Notes: generated from the sequence alone by a model not told the origin. Positions 47,586 through 59,439 are shown, counted from the stretch's first letter. The stretch is 64,000 bases of DNA from Xanthomonas bonasiae (GCF_017163705.1 NZ_JAFIWB010000017.1:46817-110816); one strand, 5' to 3'. Numbers and translations: made by a program.

Positions 47586-48365
47586 CTAGCTCAACAGCCG
47601 CCGCAACTGCGCCTTCAGGCGCCGCCCATGCGCGTGGAAATAATCGCGCTCGGCACGCCAGGCCGGGAACCGGGCTTCCACTTCGCGCCAGAACGCGGGC
47701 GAGTGGTTGGCCTGGATCAGGTGGCACAGCTCGTGGACCAGCACGTACTCGAACGCCGAGGGCTGTCCCAGCACCAGCGCCAGATCCAGCGCCATCGAGC
47801 CGTCCGGCGCCAGCGAGCCCCATTGCGAGGACATCACCTTCAGCCGCACCCGCGCCGGCGCGCGCGGCAGCGAGGGCAGGTACTTGGGCAACCAGCGGCC
47901 GACATCGGCGCGCGCCTGCGCTTCGTAGAACTCGCGCAGCGCGCGCGCGATCGCCGCATCGCCGGCGCGCGCCGGCAACTGCAGCTGTGCGCCCTCGGCA
48001 TCGACCTGCAGCCGCGCGTAGCGGCCCTCGCTCCAGCGCAGCGGCAGGCGTTCGCCGCGCAGCGGCAACCAGCCGGGCACGCCGCGCTGCAGGCCGGGTT
48101 CGTTGTCGTCTTCCTGATAGCGCGCCAGCTGCTCGCCGAGCCAGTGCCGGTGTTCGAGCAGGAAGCGCTCGCCGGACACCAGGCTGGCGCGCAGCGGCAG
48201 GGTCAGGCGCGCGCCGCGTTCGTCGACGCTGAGCTTGATCCGCCGCGCACGCGGGTCGCGCACGCGCAGCACCTCGATCTCGCGCTCGTCCAACCGCAGG
48301 CGGACGAGGTCGCGTTCGACGGCCGTTGCGGGCGGCGCGATCAGGCGACGGAGGAAATCGGGCAT
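47586..48365 (-). CDS. YgjP/SprT-like zinc metallopeptidase (M48-related)
   Basis: 259 residues. C-terminal gluzincin motif VHELCHLIQANHSPAFW holds HExxH and a downstream His/Glu; upstream is KVMSSQWGSLAPDGSMALD, also conserved in the YgjP family. An N-terminal beta-rich half (RRIKLSVDERGARLTLPL) is usual for the family. Cytosolic and without a known substrate. The ATG at 48365 was chosen to match the conserved N terminus. The gene is convergent with the chemoreceptor gene across the 771-bp gap. Confidence 0.83.
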   Translation of the reverse strand: MPDFLRRLIAPPATAVERDLVRLRLDEREIEVLRVRDPRARRIKLSVDERGARLTLPLRASLVSGERFLLEHRHWLGEQLARYQEDDNEPGLQRGVPGWLPLRGERLPLRWSEGRYARLQVDAEGAQLQLPARAGDAAIARALREFYEAQARADVGRWLPKYLPSLPRAPARVRLKVMSSQWGSLAPDGSMALDLALVLGQPSAFEYVLVHELCHLIQANHSPAFWREVEARFPAWRAERDYFHAHGRRLKAQLRRLLS

Positions 48366-48502
48366 GCGCACAGCATACCGCTCATGCGCGCGCGCACGGT
48401 GACAGCGTGCACCGATCGCGCTGCATGCTTCAGCTGAATTTCCGTCACCGTCGCCGCCGGAGCGTTCGGCAGTGGAGCCGAGCAGCGCACGCCGCGGCCC
48501 CT

Positions 48503-48867
48503 GTAGGAGCGGTTTCAGCCGCGACGAACGAAGCCGGCAAGTTGTCCGGCTTCGGCTGCAGTCGGGACTGAAGTCCCTTCCACAGTGCACCCCGCCAGCA
48601 TGCTGGGACTCCCTTGTGAGAGCGACTTCAGTCGCGACGAGCGGCGCCGGGAAGTTGTCCGGCTTCGGGAGCTGCCGATCGGGGCTGAAGCCCCTCCTAC
48701 AGGGCACCCAGCCGGCAGACGCGCGGCTTGTGTAGGAGCGGCTTCAGCCGCGACGAGCGGAGTGGCGGAGTCGGCCGACTTCCTAGGCCGTCGGGGCTGA
48801 AGCGCATCCTGCAGTGCAGATGGCCGGCTTGGCGATCCACCCTTGTGGGAGCGACTTCCGTCGCGAC
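48503..48867. repeat. array of seven alternating REP elements (BIME-like)
   Basis: Copies: 48503-48525 (+), 48561-48583 (-), 48616-48638 (+), 48678-48700 (-), 48732-48754 (+), 48790-48812 (-, degenerate), 48845-48867 (+, one change). Start-to-start spacing is 54-62 bp, so the +/- composite unit repeats every 113-116 bp. Linkers alternate between GCCGGCAAGTTGTCCGGC-like and GCACCCNGCCNGCA-like sequence. The array sits upstream of the YgjP gene and downstream of rdgC. Confidence 0.92.
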
Positions 48868-48909
48868 GAGCGGAACCGGCAAGCCGAGCGGCGCGCTGCC
48901 GGCCTCGCC

Positions 48910-49818
48910 TCAGGTCTCCGCCTTGCTCAGCTTCAGCGCCTCTTCCAGCAGCAGGAACAGGCGCCGCACCTCGGCGCTCATCAGCGCGAAGCGGGCGTCC
49001 AGTTCGGCGCGCACGCCGTCCTGGTCGGCGTTCTCCAGCTGGTCGAGGGCGCCGTCGAGGAACTTCAGTTTGCGGATCACCAGGTCGTCGCCGAGCACGA
49101 AGGAAACGTGGTCGTCCAGGATCAGCGCCAGCTTGGTGACCTGCTTGCCGGCTTCCAGGTGCTTGTCGATCTCGTCGCAGCGCAGTTCCTGGTGCTGGCA
49201 CTTGACCACCGCGCCGCCTTCGATCGGATCCTTCATCTCGCACTCCTCGCCCAGGCTCAGGCCTTCGGGCAGGGGCTCGCCGGCGATCCAGCCGGTCAGG
49301 ATCGAGCGCGGCGCCACTTCCGCGTTCAGCGGCAGCGCCGGGAAGCTGCCCAGCGCGCCGCGGATCTCGGACATCACGTTCTCGCCGGTCTTGCGGCTGG
49401 AGGTGTCCACCGCGACATAGCCGTGCTGCAGGTCGAGCATCGCGTCGGTGCGCGAGGACTTGACGAAGGCGCGCGGCAGCAGTTCGTGGATCAGGTCGTC
49501 CTTGAGCCGCTTGCGCGCCTTGCCGCCGGGCCGACGGCCTTCCTTCTCCTCGATCTCGGCGACCTTGCGCTCGAGCAGGTCGTTGACCACCGAGCCGGGC
49601 AGGATCTTGTCCTCGCCGCCGACGGTCAGCCACAGGAACTCGGCGATGCGGTGCGACAGCACTTCGTGCTCGTCGCGGCCGAACGGGGAGATGAAGCCGC
49701 GCGAGCTCATTTCCAGCGGGCCGACCGGCTTGAGCTGCACCTCCGGCAGGAGCTTGTCGATCTCGGAGAAGTCGAGGGTGGTGGGGAAGCGGAACAGGGT
49801 CAGGTTGCGAAAGAACAT
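48910..49818 (-). CDS. rdgC: recombination-associated protein RdgC
   Basis: 302 residues, full length. A ring-shaped DNA-binding protein that modulates RecA. MFFRNLTLFRFPTTLDFSEIDKLLPE, FISPFGRDEHEVLSHRI, GRRPGGKARKRLKDDLIHELLPRAF and the conserved RDGC core (VAVDTSSRKTGENVMSEIR) are present. The ATG at 49818 starts the canonical MFFRNL. It lies directly downstream, 42 nt, of the REP array when read from its 3' end. Confidence 0.97.
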   Translation of the reverse strand: MFFRNLTLFRFPTTLDFSEIDKLLPEVQLKPVGPLEMSSRGFISPFGRDEHEVLSHRIAEFLWLTVGGEDKILPGSVVNDLLERKVAEIEEKEGRRPGGKARKRLKDDLIHELLPRAFVKSSRTDAMLDLQHGYVAVDTSSRKTGENVMSEIRGALGSFPALPLNAEVAPRSILTGWIAGEPLPEGLSLGEECEMKDPIEGGAVVKCQHQELRCDEIDKHLEAGKQVTKLALILDDHVSFVLGDDLVIRKLKFLDGALDQLENADQDGVRAELDARFALMSAEVRRLFLLLEEALKLSKAET

Positions 49819-49950
49819 CGAGCATCCAGCAGAAGGAAACGGAACGGCCCGGCGCCGTGCGCAGGGTGGGCGGCGGGCATTGTCGCATCGCTCCCGCCCG
49901 GATACCGCAACGCGCGGTTCAGCGGCGCGCGCGCACCGCCGGCGGCGGGC

Positions 49951-50826
49951 TCATGCGTCGTCGTCGTCGAGCGGCCAGCCCATGGCTGGCGGGGCATCGG
50001 CAGCGCCGAGCGTGCGGAAATCGAACAGCGCCGGGTCGGCCAGCTGCGACGGCTGCACGTTGCCCATGGCGCGCGCGATCTGCTCGACGCGGCCGGGATG
50101 CTCGCGGTCCCACTGCTGCAGCATCAGCCCGACCTGGCGCCGCTGCAGGGTCTCCTGGCTGCCGCACAGCGTGCATGGGATCAGCGGGAAGCCGCGCGCC
50201 TGTGCGTACTCGGCGATGTCGGCCTCGCGCACATAGGCCAGCGGCCGGATCACCACGTGGCGGCCGTCGTCGCTGCGCAGCTTCGGCGCCATCGCCGCGA
50301 GCCTGGCGTGGAAGAACAGGTTCATGAAGAAGGTGGCGACGAGGTCGTCGCGGTGGTGGCCCAGCGCGATCTTGCTGATCCCGTTTTCGGCGGCATACCG
50401 GTACAGCGCGCCGCGGCGCAGCCGCGAGCACAGCGAACACAGGGTCTTGCCCTCGGGCACCACGCGGCTGACCACCGAGTAGGTGTCCTGCTCGATCACG
50501 TGCCAGGCCACGCCGAGCGTACGCAGGTAGTCGGGCAACACCTCGGCGGGGAAGCCGGGCTGCTTCTGGTCCAGGTTCACCGCGACCAGCTCGAACGGCA
50601 CCGGCGCCTTGCGCTGCAACTGCAGCAGGATGTCCAGCAAGGTGTAGCTGTCCTTGCCGCCGGACAGGCACACCATCACCTTGTCGCCGGCTTCGATCAT
50701 GCCGAAATCGGCGATCGCCTGGCCCACCTGCCGGCACAGGCGCTTGCCCAGCGCCGAGGGCGTGCGCCGGTCGCGCGGGGCGGGATCGGCGAGGTGATGC
50801 GGCAGCGGCAGCGGCGTAGGGGTCAT
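49951..50826 (-). CDS. ttcA: tRNA 2-thiocytidine biosynthesis protein TtcA
   Basis: 291 residues. Adds sulfur to C32 of certain tRNAs. The PP-loop [14 protein letters not shown], the first cysteine pair [30 protein letters not shown] and the second pair CTLCGSQ match TtcA, whose cysteines hold an iron-sulfur cluster. The ATG at 50826 is the first that keeps the family N terminus. It is transcribed toward rdgC, 132 nt away. Confidence 0.97.
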   Translation of the reverse strand: MTPTPLPLPHHLADPAPRDRRTPSALGKRLCRQVGQAIADFGMIEAGDKVMVCLSGGKDSYTLLDILLQLQRKAPVPFELVAVNLDQKQPGFPAEVLPDYLRTLGVAWHVIEQDTYSVVSRVVPEGKTLCSLCSRLRRGALYRYAAENGISKIALGHHRDDLVATFFMNLFFHARLAAMAPKLRSDDGRHVVIRPLAYVREADIAEYAQARGFPLIPCTLCGSQETLQRRQVGLMLQQWDREHPGRVEQIARAMGNVQPSQLADPALFDFRTLGAADAPPAMGWPLDDDDA

Positions 50827-51348
50827 CGGCGCGCATTGTAGTCGGCGCGACCGAAAGCGCGTTGCGCGCGACGGATGCGCTCCCCGCGCGCGATCGCGAC
50901 GCGGCGCACACTGCTGCCGGCGTGTCGCACTGTGCTGGCGCACACGCCGCGCGCGCGGATGGCGCAGCGCAGCAAGCGTTTCGCCGATGGGCTGGGTAAA
51001 GTCCGCCTGTCCCCCGGCTTGCGAACCGCATCTGATGGCCCCGTCGGCTTCCCTCCGCAGCGAAGCTTTTTTTAGCGCGGTTTCTGGTAGCGCTACCATA
51101 ACCTCGCGTATGGCGCGGCGCGCCAGGCGCGCAGGCAACCGGATGCGGCGCCTGCATGCCGCCCGGGACTGCGCCTGCAGCATCCGCGCGACAGGTGCAT
51201 GGGCCGGCCACGGCGATCGCGCCGTGCGCACGTCCGGGCCGGCGCTGCTCCATCCATGCGCGCCCGGGTCCATCCCGTTGCCCGCCGCCGCCGTCGCGGC
51301 CGAACCCACGTCTGCTTGTTCCTCCCACTCGACAGGATTCCACTTCCC
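50827..51348. other. 522-bp regulatory gap between ttcA and xylA
   Basis: Shared upstream region of the divergent ttcA and xylA genes. It contains the xyl-box at 51085-51098 and a weak TTTAGC-N17-TACCAT promoter-like pair overlapping it. No small gene recognised. Confidence 0.55.
51085..51098. promoter_or_regulatory. xyl-box operator for XylR
   Basis: TGGTAGCGCTACCA, a perfect 14-bp palindrome with the central CG typical of LacI-family sites and close to the xyl-box described for XylR in Xanthomonas campestris. It is 251 bp upstream of the xylA start. Confidence 0.82.
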
Positions 51349-52689
51349 ATGAGCAACTCCGTCTACATCGGCGCCAAGGAATACTTCCCGGGCATCGGCC
51401 GCATTCCGTTCGAAGGCAAGGCCTCGGACAACCCGCTCGCCTTCAAGGTCTACGACGCGAACAAGCGCATCGGCGACAAGACCATGGCCGAGCACCTGCG
51501 CTTCGCGGTGGCGTACTGGCACAGCTTCTGCGGCAACGGCGCCGATCCGTTCGGCCCGGGCACGCGCGCCTATCCGTGGGACGCCGGCAGCGACGCGCTG
51601 GGCCGCGCCGAGGCCAAGGCCGATGCGGCGTTCGAGTTCTTCACCAAGCTCGGCGTGCCGTACTACTGCTTCCACGATATCGACCTGGCGCCGGACGCGG
51701 ACGAGGTCGGCCAGTACGAGAAGAACCTCAAGCACATGGTCGGCATCGCCAAGCAGCGCCAGGCCGACACCGGCATCAAGCTGCTGTGGGGCACCGCCAA
51801 CCTGTTCTCGCATCCGCGCTACATGAACGGCGCCTCGACCAACCCGGACTTCGACGTGGTCGCGCGCGCGGCGGTGCAGGTCAAGGCGGCGCTGGAGGCC
51901 ACGGTCGAGCTGGGCGGGGAGAACTACGTGTTCTGGGGCGGCCGCGAAGGCTATGCCAGCCTGCACAACACGCAGATGAAGCGCGAGCAGGACAACATGG
52001 CGCGCTTTCTGACCATCGCCCGCGACTACGGCCGCAGCATCGGCTTCACCGGCAATTTCCTGATCGAGCCCAAGCCGATGGAGCCGATGAAGCACCAGTA
52101 CGACTTCGACAGCGCCACGGTGATCGGCTTCCTGCGCCAGCACGGCCTGGACCAGGATTTCAAGCTCAACATCGAGGCCAACCACGCCACGCTGTCGGGC
52201 CACAGCTTCGAGCACGACCTGCAGGTGGCCAGCGATGCCGGGTTGCTGGGCAGCATCGACGCCAACCGCGGCGACCCGCAGAACGGCTGGGACACCGACC
52301 AGTTCCCGACCGACCTGTACGACACGGTCGGCGCGATGCTGGTGGTGCTGCGGCAGGGCGGGCTGGCGCCGGGCGGGCTGAACTTCGACGCCAAGGTGCG
52401 GCGCGAGTCGTCCGATCCGCAGGATCTGTTCCTGGCGCACATCGGCGGCATGGACGCGTTCGCGCGCGGGCTGGAAGTGGCCCATGCGCTGCTGACGGCC
52501 TCGCCGCTGGAGCAGTGGCGCGCCGAGCGCTACAGCAGCTTCGACAGCGGCGCTGGCGCGGCGTTCGCGGCCGGCAGCAGCACGCTGGCGGACCTGGCGG
52601 CGCACGCGGCCAAGGCCGGCGCGCCCAAGCAGGTCAGCGGCCGCCAGGAAGCCTACGAGAACCTGATCAACCAGTACCTGATCCGCTGA
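51349..52689 (+). CDS. xylA: xylose isomerase
   Basis: 446 residues. Converts D-xylose to D-xylulose. Active-site histidine and metal regions: [69 protein letters not shown] and GSIDANRGD. The ATG at 51349 gives the family start [15 protein letters not shown]. It follows the xyl-box and faces the xylR gene 26 nt after its stop. No xylB kinase is in the window, so xylulose phosphorylation must be encoded elsewhere. Confidence 0.97.
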   Translation: MSNSVYIGAKEYFPGIGRIPFEGKASDNPLAFKVYDANKRIGDKTMAEHLRFAVAYWHSFCGNGADPFGPGTRAYPWDAGSDALGRAEAKADAAFEFFTKLGVPYYCFHDIDLAPDADEVGQYEKNLKHMVGIAKQRQADTGIKLLWGTANLFSHPRYMNGASTNPDFDVVARAAVQVKAALEATVELGGENYVFWGGREGYASLHNTQMKREQDNMARFLTIARDYGRSIGFTGNFLIEPKPMEPMKHQYDFDSATVIGFLRQHGLDQDFKLNIEANHATLSGHSFEHDLQVASDAGLLGSIDANRGDPQNGWDTDQFPTDLYDTVGAMLVVLRQGGLAPGGLNFDAKVRRESSDPQDLFLAHIGGMDAFARGLEVAHALLTASPLEQWRAERYSSFDSGAGAAFAAGSSTLADLAAHAAKAGAPKQVSGRQEAYENLINQYLIR

Positions 52690-52715
52690 TGCGGACCCTG
52701 CCGCCCGCCGCCGCG

Positions 52716-53840
52716 TCAGCGCCGTTCGGTGCGCGCGGCGGCCGGTGCGGCCACCGAATCGCGCTTGACCAGCTGATGAGCGAGCACATGATCGATCTTC
52801 GTCCGGGCCGTGCGTTCCTTGCTGCGGATGCTGCGCAACAGGATGTCGATCGCCGCATCGGCCATCGCCGCGATCGGCTGGCGGATGGTGGTCAGTTCCG
52901 GCCACACGGTGGTCGCGGCGGAGGTGTCGTCGAAGCCGACCACCGACAGGTCGCGCGGCACGTCCAGGCCGCGCCGGTGCGCGACCGAGATCGCCGCGGC
53001 GGCCATGTCGTCGTTGCTGGCGATGATGGCGCTGGGCCGATGGCGGCGCGACAGCAGTTTCTCGGCGGCGTCCAGGCCGGAGCGGTAGGTGTAGTCGCCC
53101 GGCTGCAGCAGGTGCCGGTCCAGGCGCAGCCCGGCTTCGGCCAGCGCCGCCTGGAACCCTTCGAAGCGGCGCGCGCTGGCCGACAGGTTGGAGCGGCCGG
53201 CGATGTAGCCGATGCGGGTGTGGCCCTGCGCGATCAGGTAGGCGGTGATGTCCTTGCTGGCGTTGAATTCGTCGATGCGCACGCAGGCGACCTGGTCGCT
53301 GAAGCGGTCGGAGGCGATCGCCACCACCGGCACCTTGGCGCGCACCAGCTCGCGGATCGCCGCATCCGATTCGCACAGCGGCGGCGGCAGGATCACCCCG
53401 GCGACACCGCTCTTGGCCAGCTTGCGCGCAGCCTTGCGTTCGGCTTCCGGGCCGAGGTCGTCCCAGTAGTCCATCACCACCTGGATCGAGGTGCGCGAGG
53501 CCGCGCGCAGCACCCCGACCAGCAGCTCGCCGAGGTAGGCGCCGCTGGGATTGCTGTAGATCAGCGCGACCCGCGTGCTCTGCGCGGCGGCCAGCGCGCT
53601 GGCCGCCAGGTTCGGCGTGTAGCCGAGCGTGTCGACCGCGCGCATCACCTGCTCGCGGGTGCTGTCGCGCACGTTGCCCTGGCCGTTGATCACCCGCGAC
53701 ACGGTCATCGGCGAGACCTTGGCCAGTGCGGCCACCTCGTCGATGGTCACGGCGAGGCTCTTGCGGCGAACCGATTTCCTGACCTTCTCCAAGATGCGCC
53801 TCTTCGTTGGCTTGCGGGCGTGGCTCGCGACCGGGGACAT
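52716..53840 (-). CDS. xylR: LacI-family repressor XylR
   Basis: 374 residues from the ATG at 53840; a GTG at 53876 would add 12 residues. [28 protein letters not shown] is preceded by an unusually basic leader ([18 protein letters not shown]). The periplasmic-binding-like effector domain shows [34 protein letters not shown] and [10 protein letters not shown]. Located inside the xylan locus on the opposite strand between xylA and agu67A. It likely represses through the xyl-box and is released by a xylan-derived sugar. Confidence 0.9.
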   Translation of the reverse strand: MSPVASHARKPTKRRILEKVRKSVRRKSLAVTIDEVAALAKVSPMTVSRVINGQGNVRDSTREQVMRAVDTLGYTPNLAASALAAAQSTRVALIYSNPSGAYLGELLVGVLRAASRTSIQVVMDYWDDLGPEAERKAARKLAKSGVAGVILPPPLCESDAAIRELVRAKVPVVAIASDRFSDQVACVRIDEFNASKDITAYLIAQGHTRIGYIAGRSNLSASARRFEGFQAALAEAGLRLDRHLLQPGDYTYRSGLDAAEKLLSRRHRPSAIIASNDDMAAAAISVAHRRGLDVPRDLSVVGFDDTSAATTVWPELTTIRQPIAAMADAAIDILLRSIRSKERTARTKIDHVLAHQLVKRDSVAAPAAARTERR

Positions 53841-53974
53841 GCTGCGCAAGCCGCGTGTGCGGCGGCGCCGCGACACGGTGTGGATCCCGACACGAGTGAC
53901 GCCTGCATGGTACCGGGAAGCCGGGTGGGCGGCGACCGCAGGCGTGCGCCGGCGCCGTGCCGGCGGGGGCGCGC

Positions 53975-56176
53975 ATGAGCGGCCACGCGCGGCTGCGCGC
54001 GCTGCCGCGTCGGCGTCCGTTGCGCGGCGGCTGGCTGCGCAGTGCCTGCCTGTGGCTGGCGTTTTTATTGCCGATCGCTGTGGCGCAGGCCGAGGACGGC
54101 TACGATCTATGGTTGCGCTACCAGCCGCTGGCCGAGGCGCAGGCCGCGCCGTGGCGCGCGGCCGCCACGCAGCTGGTGGCGGATGCCGACACGCCGATGC
54201 AGCGGGCCGCGCGCGACGAGCTGCGCCGCGGCCTGGGCGGCCTGCTCGGCGCCGAGCCGCAGCTGGCGGCCAGCGCGGACCGCGCCGGCGCGATCGTGCT
54301 CGGCACCCCGGCCACGCCGGCGGTCGCGCGGCTGCGGCTGGACACGCGCGGCCTAGGCGAGGAGGGCTATCTGATCCGCAGCGTGGTGGTCGAGGGGCGC
54401 CCGGTCACCGCGATCGTCGGCGGTGGCGAGCGCGGCGCGCTGTATGCGGCGTTCCGCTTCCTGCGCCTGCTGCAGACCGGCCAGGCGCCGGCGCCGCTGG
54501 CGCTGCGCGATGCGCCACGGGTGAAGCTGCGCGTGCTCGATCACTGGGACAACCTGGACGGGGTGGTCGAACGCGGCTACGCCGGCGCCTCGCTCTGGGA
54601 CTGGCAGAAACTGCCCGGCTACGTGGACCCGCGCTACACCGACTACGCGCGCGCCAACGCCTCGATCGGCATCAACGGCGCGGTGCTGAACAACGTCAAT
54701 GCCAAGGCGGTGAGCCTGACCCCGGCGTACCTGGACAAGACCGCGGCGCTGGCCGCGGCGCTGCGCCCGTACGGCATCCGCGTGTACCTGAGCGCGCGCT
54801 TCAGCGCGCCGATCGAGATCGGCGGACTGCGCACTGCCGATCCGCTGGATCCGGCGGTGCAGCGCTGGTGGCGGGCCAAGGCGGACGAGATCTACGCGCG
54901 CATTCCCGATTTCGGCGGCTTCCTGGTCAAGGCCAATTCCGAAGGCCAGCCCGGACCGCAGGACTACGGGCGCAGCCATGCCGACGGCGCCAACATGCTC
55001 GCCGACGCGCTGGCGCCGCACGGCGGGGTGGTGATGTGGCGGGCATTCGTCTATTCGCACGAGCAGCCGGACGACCGCGCCAAACAGGCCTACAGCGAGT
55101 TCGTGCCGCTGGACGGGAAATTCCGCGACAACGTGGTGGTGCAGGTCAAGAACGGCGCCATCGACTTCCAGCCGCGCGAGCCGTTCCATCCGCTGTTCGG
55201 GGCGATGCCGAAGACGCCGCTGATGCTGGAGTTCCAGATCACCAAGGAGTACCTGGGTTTCGCCACGCACCTGGTCTACCTGGGCACGCTGTACCAGGAA
55301 ACCCTGCAGTCCGACACGCGGCGCGGCAAGCGCGCGACGGTGGCGCGGGTGGTGGAGGGCGTCGTGGATGGGCACGCGCTCAGCGGCATCGCCGGGGTCG
55401 CCAACATCGGCGCGGACCGCAACTGGTGCGGCTCGATCTTCGACCAGGCCAACTGGTACGCGTTCGGGCGGCTGGCCTGGGATCCGCAGGGCGATGCGCA
55501 GGCCATCGCCGAGGACTGGGTGCGGATGACCTTCGGCAACGATCCGGCGCTGGTCGCGCCGGTGGTCGGCATGATGATGGCCTCGCACCAGGCGGCGGTC
55601 GACTACATGACCCCGCTCGGCCTGCATCACCTGATGGGCCGCGGCCACCACTACGGCCCGGCGCCGTGGGACGCGGGCAGCGCGCGGCCGGACTGGGACC
55701 CGGTGTACTACCACCGCGCCGACCGCAACGGCATCGGCTTCGACCGCAGCGCGACCGGCAGCAACGCGGTGGCGCAGTACGCGCCGCGGCTGGCACGCCG
55801 CTTCGGCGACGTGCGCACGGTGCCGGAGGACTACCTGCTGTGGTTCCACCACGTGTCGTGGGACCACCGCATGGCCTCGGGCCAGCCGCTGTGGAACGCG
55901 CTGCTCGGCCGCTACGACCACGGCGTGGCCGAGGTGGCACGGATGCGCGCGACCTGGGCCGGGCTGGCGCCGTACGTGGATGCGCAACGTTATCGCCAGG
56001 TCGCCGATTTCCTGGCGATCCAGCAGCGCGAGGCGCAGTGGTGGCGCGACGCCAGCATCGCCTACTGGCAACAGGTGTCGGGCCGTGCGTTGCCGCCAGG
56101 CATCGCGCCGCCGCCGCATCCGCTGGCGTATTACCAATCGCTGTCGTTTCCGTACGCACCGGGAAATCCGAAATGA
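53975..56176 (+). CDS. agu67A: GH67 alpha-glucuronidase
   Basis: 733 residues. Removes terminal (4-O-methyl)glucuronic acid from xylo-oligosaccharides. Signal sequence [21 protein letters not shown]67 catalytic residues by alignment to known members: acid Glu in NSEGQPGP (near 323), and base Asp/Glu in [10 protein letters not shown] (near 396) and [11 protein letters not shown] (near 419). Also [34 protein letters not shown] [15 protein letters not shown]. The ATG at 53975 gives a basic n-region; the upstream 100 bp carries no xyl-box. Probably periplasmic. Overlaps the next gene by 4 nt. Confidence 0.95.
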   Translation: MSGHARLRALPRRRPLRGGWLRSACLWLAFLLPIAVAQAEDGYDLWLRYQPLAEAQAAPWRAAATQLVADADTPMQRAARDELRRGLGGLLGAEPQLAASADRAGAIVLGTPATPAVARLRLDTRGLGEEGYLIRSVVVEGRPVTAIVGGGERGALYAAFRFLRLLQTGQAPAPLALRDAPRVKLRVLDHWDNLDGVVERGYAGASLWDWQKLPGYVDPRYTDYARANASIGINGAVLNNVNAKAVSLTPAYLDKTAALAAALRPYGIRVYLSARFSAPIEIGGLRTADPLDPAVQRWWRAKADEIYARIPDFGGFLVKANSEGQPGPQDYGRSHADGANMLADALAPHGGVVMWRAFVYSHEQPDDRAKQAYSEFVPLDGKFRDNVVVQVKNGAIDFQPREPFHPLFGAMPKTPLMLEFQITKEYLGFATHLVYLGTLYQETLQSDTRRGKRATVARVVEGVVDGHALSGIAGVANIGADRNWCGSIFDQANWYAFGRLAWDPQGDAQAIAEDWVRMTFGNDPALVAPVVGMMMASHQAAVDYMTPLGLHHLMGRGHHYGPAPWDAGSARPDWDPVYYHRADRNGIGFDRSATGSNAVAQYAPRLARRFGDVRTVPEDYLLWFHHVSWDHRMASGQPLWNALLGRYDHGVAEVARMRATWAGLAPYVDAQRYRQVADFLAIQQREAQWWRDASIAYWQQVSGRALPPGIAPPPHPLAYYQSLSFPYAPGNPK

Positions 56177-58164
56177 CGCCGCACCGCTCCGCTGTCCACA
56201 TCGCCCGCCGCCTGCTGCTGGCGGCGCTGTGCGTACCCGCGTTCGCGCATGCCGACGACGCGCCGCTGTTGAATGCCCTGTTCCAGGACCACGCGGTGCT
56301 GCAGCGCGATGCGCCGATCCGCGTCTGGGGGCAGGCCGCGGCCGGCGAGACGGTGACCGTGCAGCTGGCGCAGCAGCGCGTGCAGGCGCGCGCCGACCGC
56401 CAGGGCCGCTGGCAGGCGCAGCTGGCGCCGTTGCCGGCCGGCGGGCCGTACGTCTTGCAGGCCAGCACCGCGCGCGGCCGCGTGCAGCGCGCCGACGACG
56501 TGCTCCTCGGCGACGTGTGGCTGTGCTCGGGCCAGTCGAACATGGAGCTGCCGGTGCAGCGCACGCTGGATACGCGCAGCGAGATCGCCGATGCGCAGCA
56601 GCCGGCGATCCGCATGTTCAAGGTGCCGGCGCAGTCCAGCCCGACCCCGCAGGCGCAGTTCGGCGGCGCGGCCGCGTGGCAGCCGACCACGCCGGAGACG
56701 GTGGGCGCGTTCTCCGCGGCCTGCTATTACTTCGCCCGCGAACTGCGCAAGACCGTGGACGTGCCGATGGGGCTGATCAACGCCTCCTGGGGCGGTTCGC
56801 AGATGCAGGCATGGATCGGGGATGCGGCCCTGCGCAAGGTGGACGGCAACGCGCCGGCGCTGGATGTGCTGGCGCGCTACGCCATCGATCCGCAGCAGGC
56901 GGCGCCGCGCTGGGGCACGTTGTGGGAAACGTGGTGGCGCGCGCACGGCAGCGGCGCGCCGTGGCAGCCGGACGATGCAGGCGGCGACTGGCGCGACGCG
57001 CCTGCGGCGCTGGGCGCCTGGGACGACTGGGGCGTGCCGCAGCTGGTCAATTTCAACGGCATGGTCTGGTACCGCAGCACGGTCACGCTGAGCGCCGAGC
57101 AGGCGAAACAGCAGGCGACGCTGGCGTTGGGGCCGGTGGACGAACTCGACCAGACCTGGGTCAACGGCCAGGCGGTGGGCAGCAGCTACGGCGCCGACCA
57201 GCCGCGCAGCTACCGCTTGCCGCGCGGTGTGCTGCATGCGGGCAAGAACACCGTGGTGGTCAACGTGTACAACAGCTACCGCCGCGGCGGCCTGCTCGGC
57301 GACGCGCAGGCGCAGCAGCTGCAATTGGGCGACGGCAGCCGGGTGGCGCTGGCCGGATGGCAGTACCGCATCGTGCCGCCGCAGCTGGGCACGCCGCCGC
57401 GCGCGCCGTGGTCCTCGGCCGCGGGCCTGACCACGCTGTACAACGGCATGATCGCGCCGCTGGGCCGGGTCGGCCTGCGCGGCGTGCTGTGGTACCAGGG
57501 CGAATCCAACACCGGCGATGCGGCCGGCTATCCGGCATTGCTCGACGCCTGGCAGCGCGATTGGCGGCAGCGCTTCGGCGCGCAATTGCCGCTGCTGGTG
57601 GTGCAGCTGGCCAATTACGGCGCGCCGCCCACCCAGCCGGGCGACAGCGGCTGGGCGCAGCTGCGTGAGGCGCAACGGCGCTTCGTCGCCGCCGATCCGC
57701 ATGCCGGCCTGGCGGTGGCGATCGACATCGGCGACCGCTACGACATCCATCCGGCCAACAAACAGGAGCTCGGCCGGCGCCTGGCGCGCGCGGCGCGGCA
57801 CGTGGTCTATGGCGAGGCGTTGGCGCCGTCCGGGCCGGTGCCGCATGCGCTGCGTCGCGATGGCGCGGCGTTGGTGGTCGATTTCGATGACGTCGATGGC
57901 GCGTTGCAGACCTATAGCGCGGACGCACCGATCGGGTTCGAACTGTGCGGCGCGGCATCCGGCAGCTGCCGCTATGCGCAGGCCGAACTGCACGGCCGCA
58001 GCGTGCGCCTGCTTGTGCCCGCCGGCACCGCGGCTACCCGCGTGCGCTACTGCTGGGCCGACAGCCCGGTGTGCACCCTGTTCGATCGCGCCGGGCTGCC
58101 GGCCGGTCCGTTCGAGCTTTCCCTCCCGTCCGCGGCCCATGCGGCCGCGGCTTCTTCCCCGTGA
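56173..58164 (+). CDS. exported acetylesterase of the sialate-O-acetylesterase (SGNH/SASA) family
   Basis: 663 residues, with a signal peptide ([14 protein letters not shown]). The catalytic serine is in [10 protein letters not shown] (near 116), an oxyanion residue in [22 protein letters not shown], and the catalytic Asp/His region [13 protein letters not shown] beta-sandwich insert ([22 protein letters not shown]) is usual. In xylan loci of xanthomonads this family (axeXA) deacetylates xylo-oligosaccharides before GH67/GH43/GH3 action. Specific acetyl position is not known. Coupled to agu67A by overlap and 10 nt from the ManD gene. Confidence 0.87.
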   Translation: MTPHRSAVHIARRLLLAALCVPAFAHADDAPLLNALFQDHAVLQRDAPIRVWGQAAAGETVTVQLAQQRVQARADRQGRWQAQLAPLPAGGPYVLQASTARGRVQRADDVLLGDVWLCSGQSNMELPVQRTLDTRSEIADAQQPAIRMFKVPAQSSPTPQAQFGGAAAWQPTTPETVGAFSAACYYFARELRKTVDVPMGLINASWGGSQMQAWIGDAALRKVDGNAPALDVLARYAIDPQQAAPRWGTLWETWWRAHGSGAPWQPDDAGGDWRDAPAALGAWDDWGVPQLVNFNGMVWYRSTVTLSAEQAKQQATLALGPVDELDQTWVNGQAVGSSYGADQPRSYRLPRGVLHAGKNTVVVNVYNSYRRGGLLGDAQAQQLQLGDGSRVALAGWQYRIVPPQLGTPPRAPWSSAAGLTTLYNGMIAPLGRVGLRGVLWYQGESNTGDAAGYPALLDAWQRDWRQRFGAQLPLLVVQLANYGAPPTQPGDSGWAQLREAQRRFVAADPHAGLAVAIDIGDRYDIHPANKQELGRRLARAARHVVYGEALAPSGPVPHALRRDGAALVVDFDDVDGALQTYSADAPIGFELCGAASGSCRYAQAELHGRSVRLLVPAGTAATRVRYCWADSPVCTLFDRAGLPAGPFELSLPSAAHAAAASSP

Positions 58165-58174
58165 GCGATCCGCG

Positions 58175-59434
58175 ATGACCCAGACTTCCGATAGCGCTTC
58201 TTCCGCCCAAGGCTCGGCCCGCGATCGCGAGATCGTCGAGGCGCGGGTCATCGTCACCTGCCCGGGGCGCAATTTCGTCACCCTCAAGATCGTCACCCGT
58301 TCCGGCGTGTACGGCCTGGGCGACGCCACCCTCAACGGCCGCGAACTGGCGGTGGCGTCCTACCTGCAGGATCACGTGGTGCCGAACCTGATCGGCCGCG
58401 ACGCCGGCCGCATCGAGGACATCTGGCAGTTCTTCTACCGCGGCGCGTACTGGCGGCGCGGGCCGGTGACGATGACCGCGATCGCCGCGGTGGACGTGGC
58501 GTTGTGGGACATCCTCGGCAAGATGGCCGGCATGCCGCTGTACCAGCTGCTGGGCGGGCGCTCGCGCGAAGGTGCGCTGGTCTACGGCCACGCCAACGGC
58601 CGCGACATCGTCGAGACCAGCGAGGAGGTCGCCCGTTTCCGCGAACTCGGCTTCATCGCCATCCGCGCGCAATGCGGCGTGCCCGGGATCAAGAAGACCT
58701 ACGGCATCTCCAGCGGCGGCAAGCCCTACGAACCGGCCGAGAGCGAACTGCCGACCGAGACCGTGTGGTCCACGCCGCGCTATCTCAGCGTGGTGCCGAA
58801 GCTGTTCGAACAGCTGCGCGCCGACCATGGCGACGAGATCGAACTGCTGCACGACGCGCACCACCGCCTGACCCCGATCGAGGCGGCGCGGCTGGCGCGC
58901 GACCTGGAGCCGTACCGATTGTTCTGGCTGGAAGACGCTACGCCCGCGGAAAACCAGCGCGCGTTCGAGACCATCCGCCAGCATTCGGTGACGCCGCTGG
59001 CGGTGGGCGAGGTGTTCAATTCGATCTGGGACTGCAAGCACCTGATCGAGCGGCAGCTGATCGACTACATCCGCACCACCATCGTGCACGCCGGCGGCAT
59101 CACCCACGTGCGCCGGCTGGCCGACTTCGCCGCGCTGCACCAGGTGCGCACCGGCTTCCACGGCGCCACCGACCTGTCGCCGGTGTGCATGGGCGCGGCG
59201 CTGCACTTCGACACCTGGGTGCCGAACTTCGGCATCCAGGAATACATGTTCCACTCCGACGAGGCCAACGCGGTGTTCCCGCACGACTACAGCTTCCACG
59301 CCGGCCGCCTGCATTGCGGCGAAACGCCCGGGCATGGCGTGGACATCGACGAAACCCTGGCTGCACGTTATCCGTACGCGCCCAAGCAGCTGCCGGTGGC
59401 GCGGCTGGAAGACGGCGCGATGTGGGACTGGTGA
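58175..59434 (+). CDS. D-mannonate dehydratase, enolase superfamily (ManD/RspA type)
   Basis: 419 residues. [59 protein letters not shown] and the metal/acid-base residues in [36 protein letters not shown] and [12 protein letters not shown] match characterised ManD. It converts D-mannonate to 2-keto-3-deoxygluconate. About 17 extra polar residues precede the core. Cytosolic; the only enzyme in this run without a signal peptide, so it handles glucuronate-derived mannonate after uptake. Confidence 0.9.
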   Translation: MTQTSDSASSAQGSARDREIVEARVIVTCPGRNFVTLKIVTRSGVYGLGDATLNGRELAVASYLQDHVVPNLIGRDAGRIEDIWQFFYRGAYWRRGPVTMTAIAAVDVALWDILGKMAGMPLYQLLGGRSREGALVYGHANGRDIVETSEEVARFRELGFIAIRAQCGVPGIKKTYGISSGGKPYEPAESELPTETVWSTPRYLSVVPKLFEQLRADHGDEIELLHDAHHRLTPIEAARLARDLEPYRLFWLEDATPAENQRAFETIRQHSVTPLAVGEVFNSIWDCKHLIERQLIDYIRTTIVHAGGITHVRRLADFAALHQVRTGFHGATDLSPVCMGAALHFDTWVPNFGIQEYMFHSDEANAVFPHDYSFHAGRLHCGETPGHGVDIDETLAARYPYAPKQLPVARLEDGAMWDW

Positions 59435-59439
59435 GGCGC

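Noticed and set aside
49951..53976. A very long minus-strand frame spanning ttcA, xylA and xylR
   Set aside because: Only its last part is real (ttcA from 50826); the rest reads antisense or out of frame through xylA, xylR and the regulatory gap.
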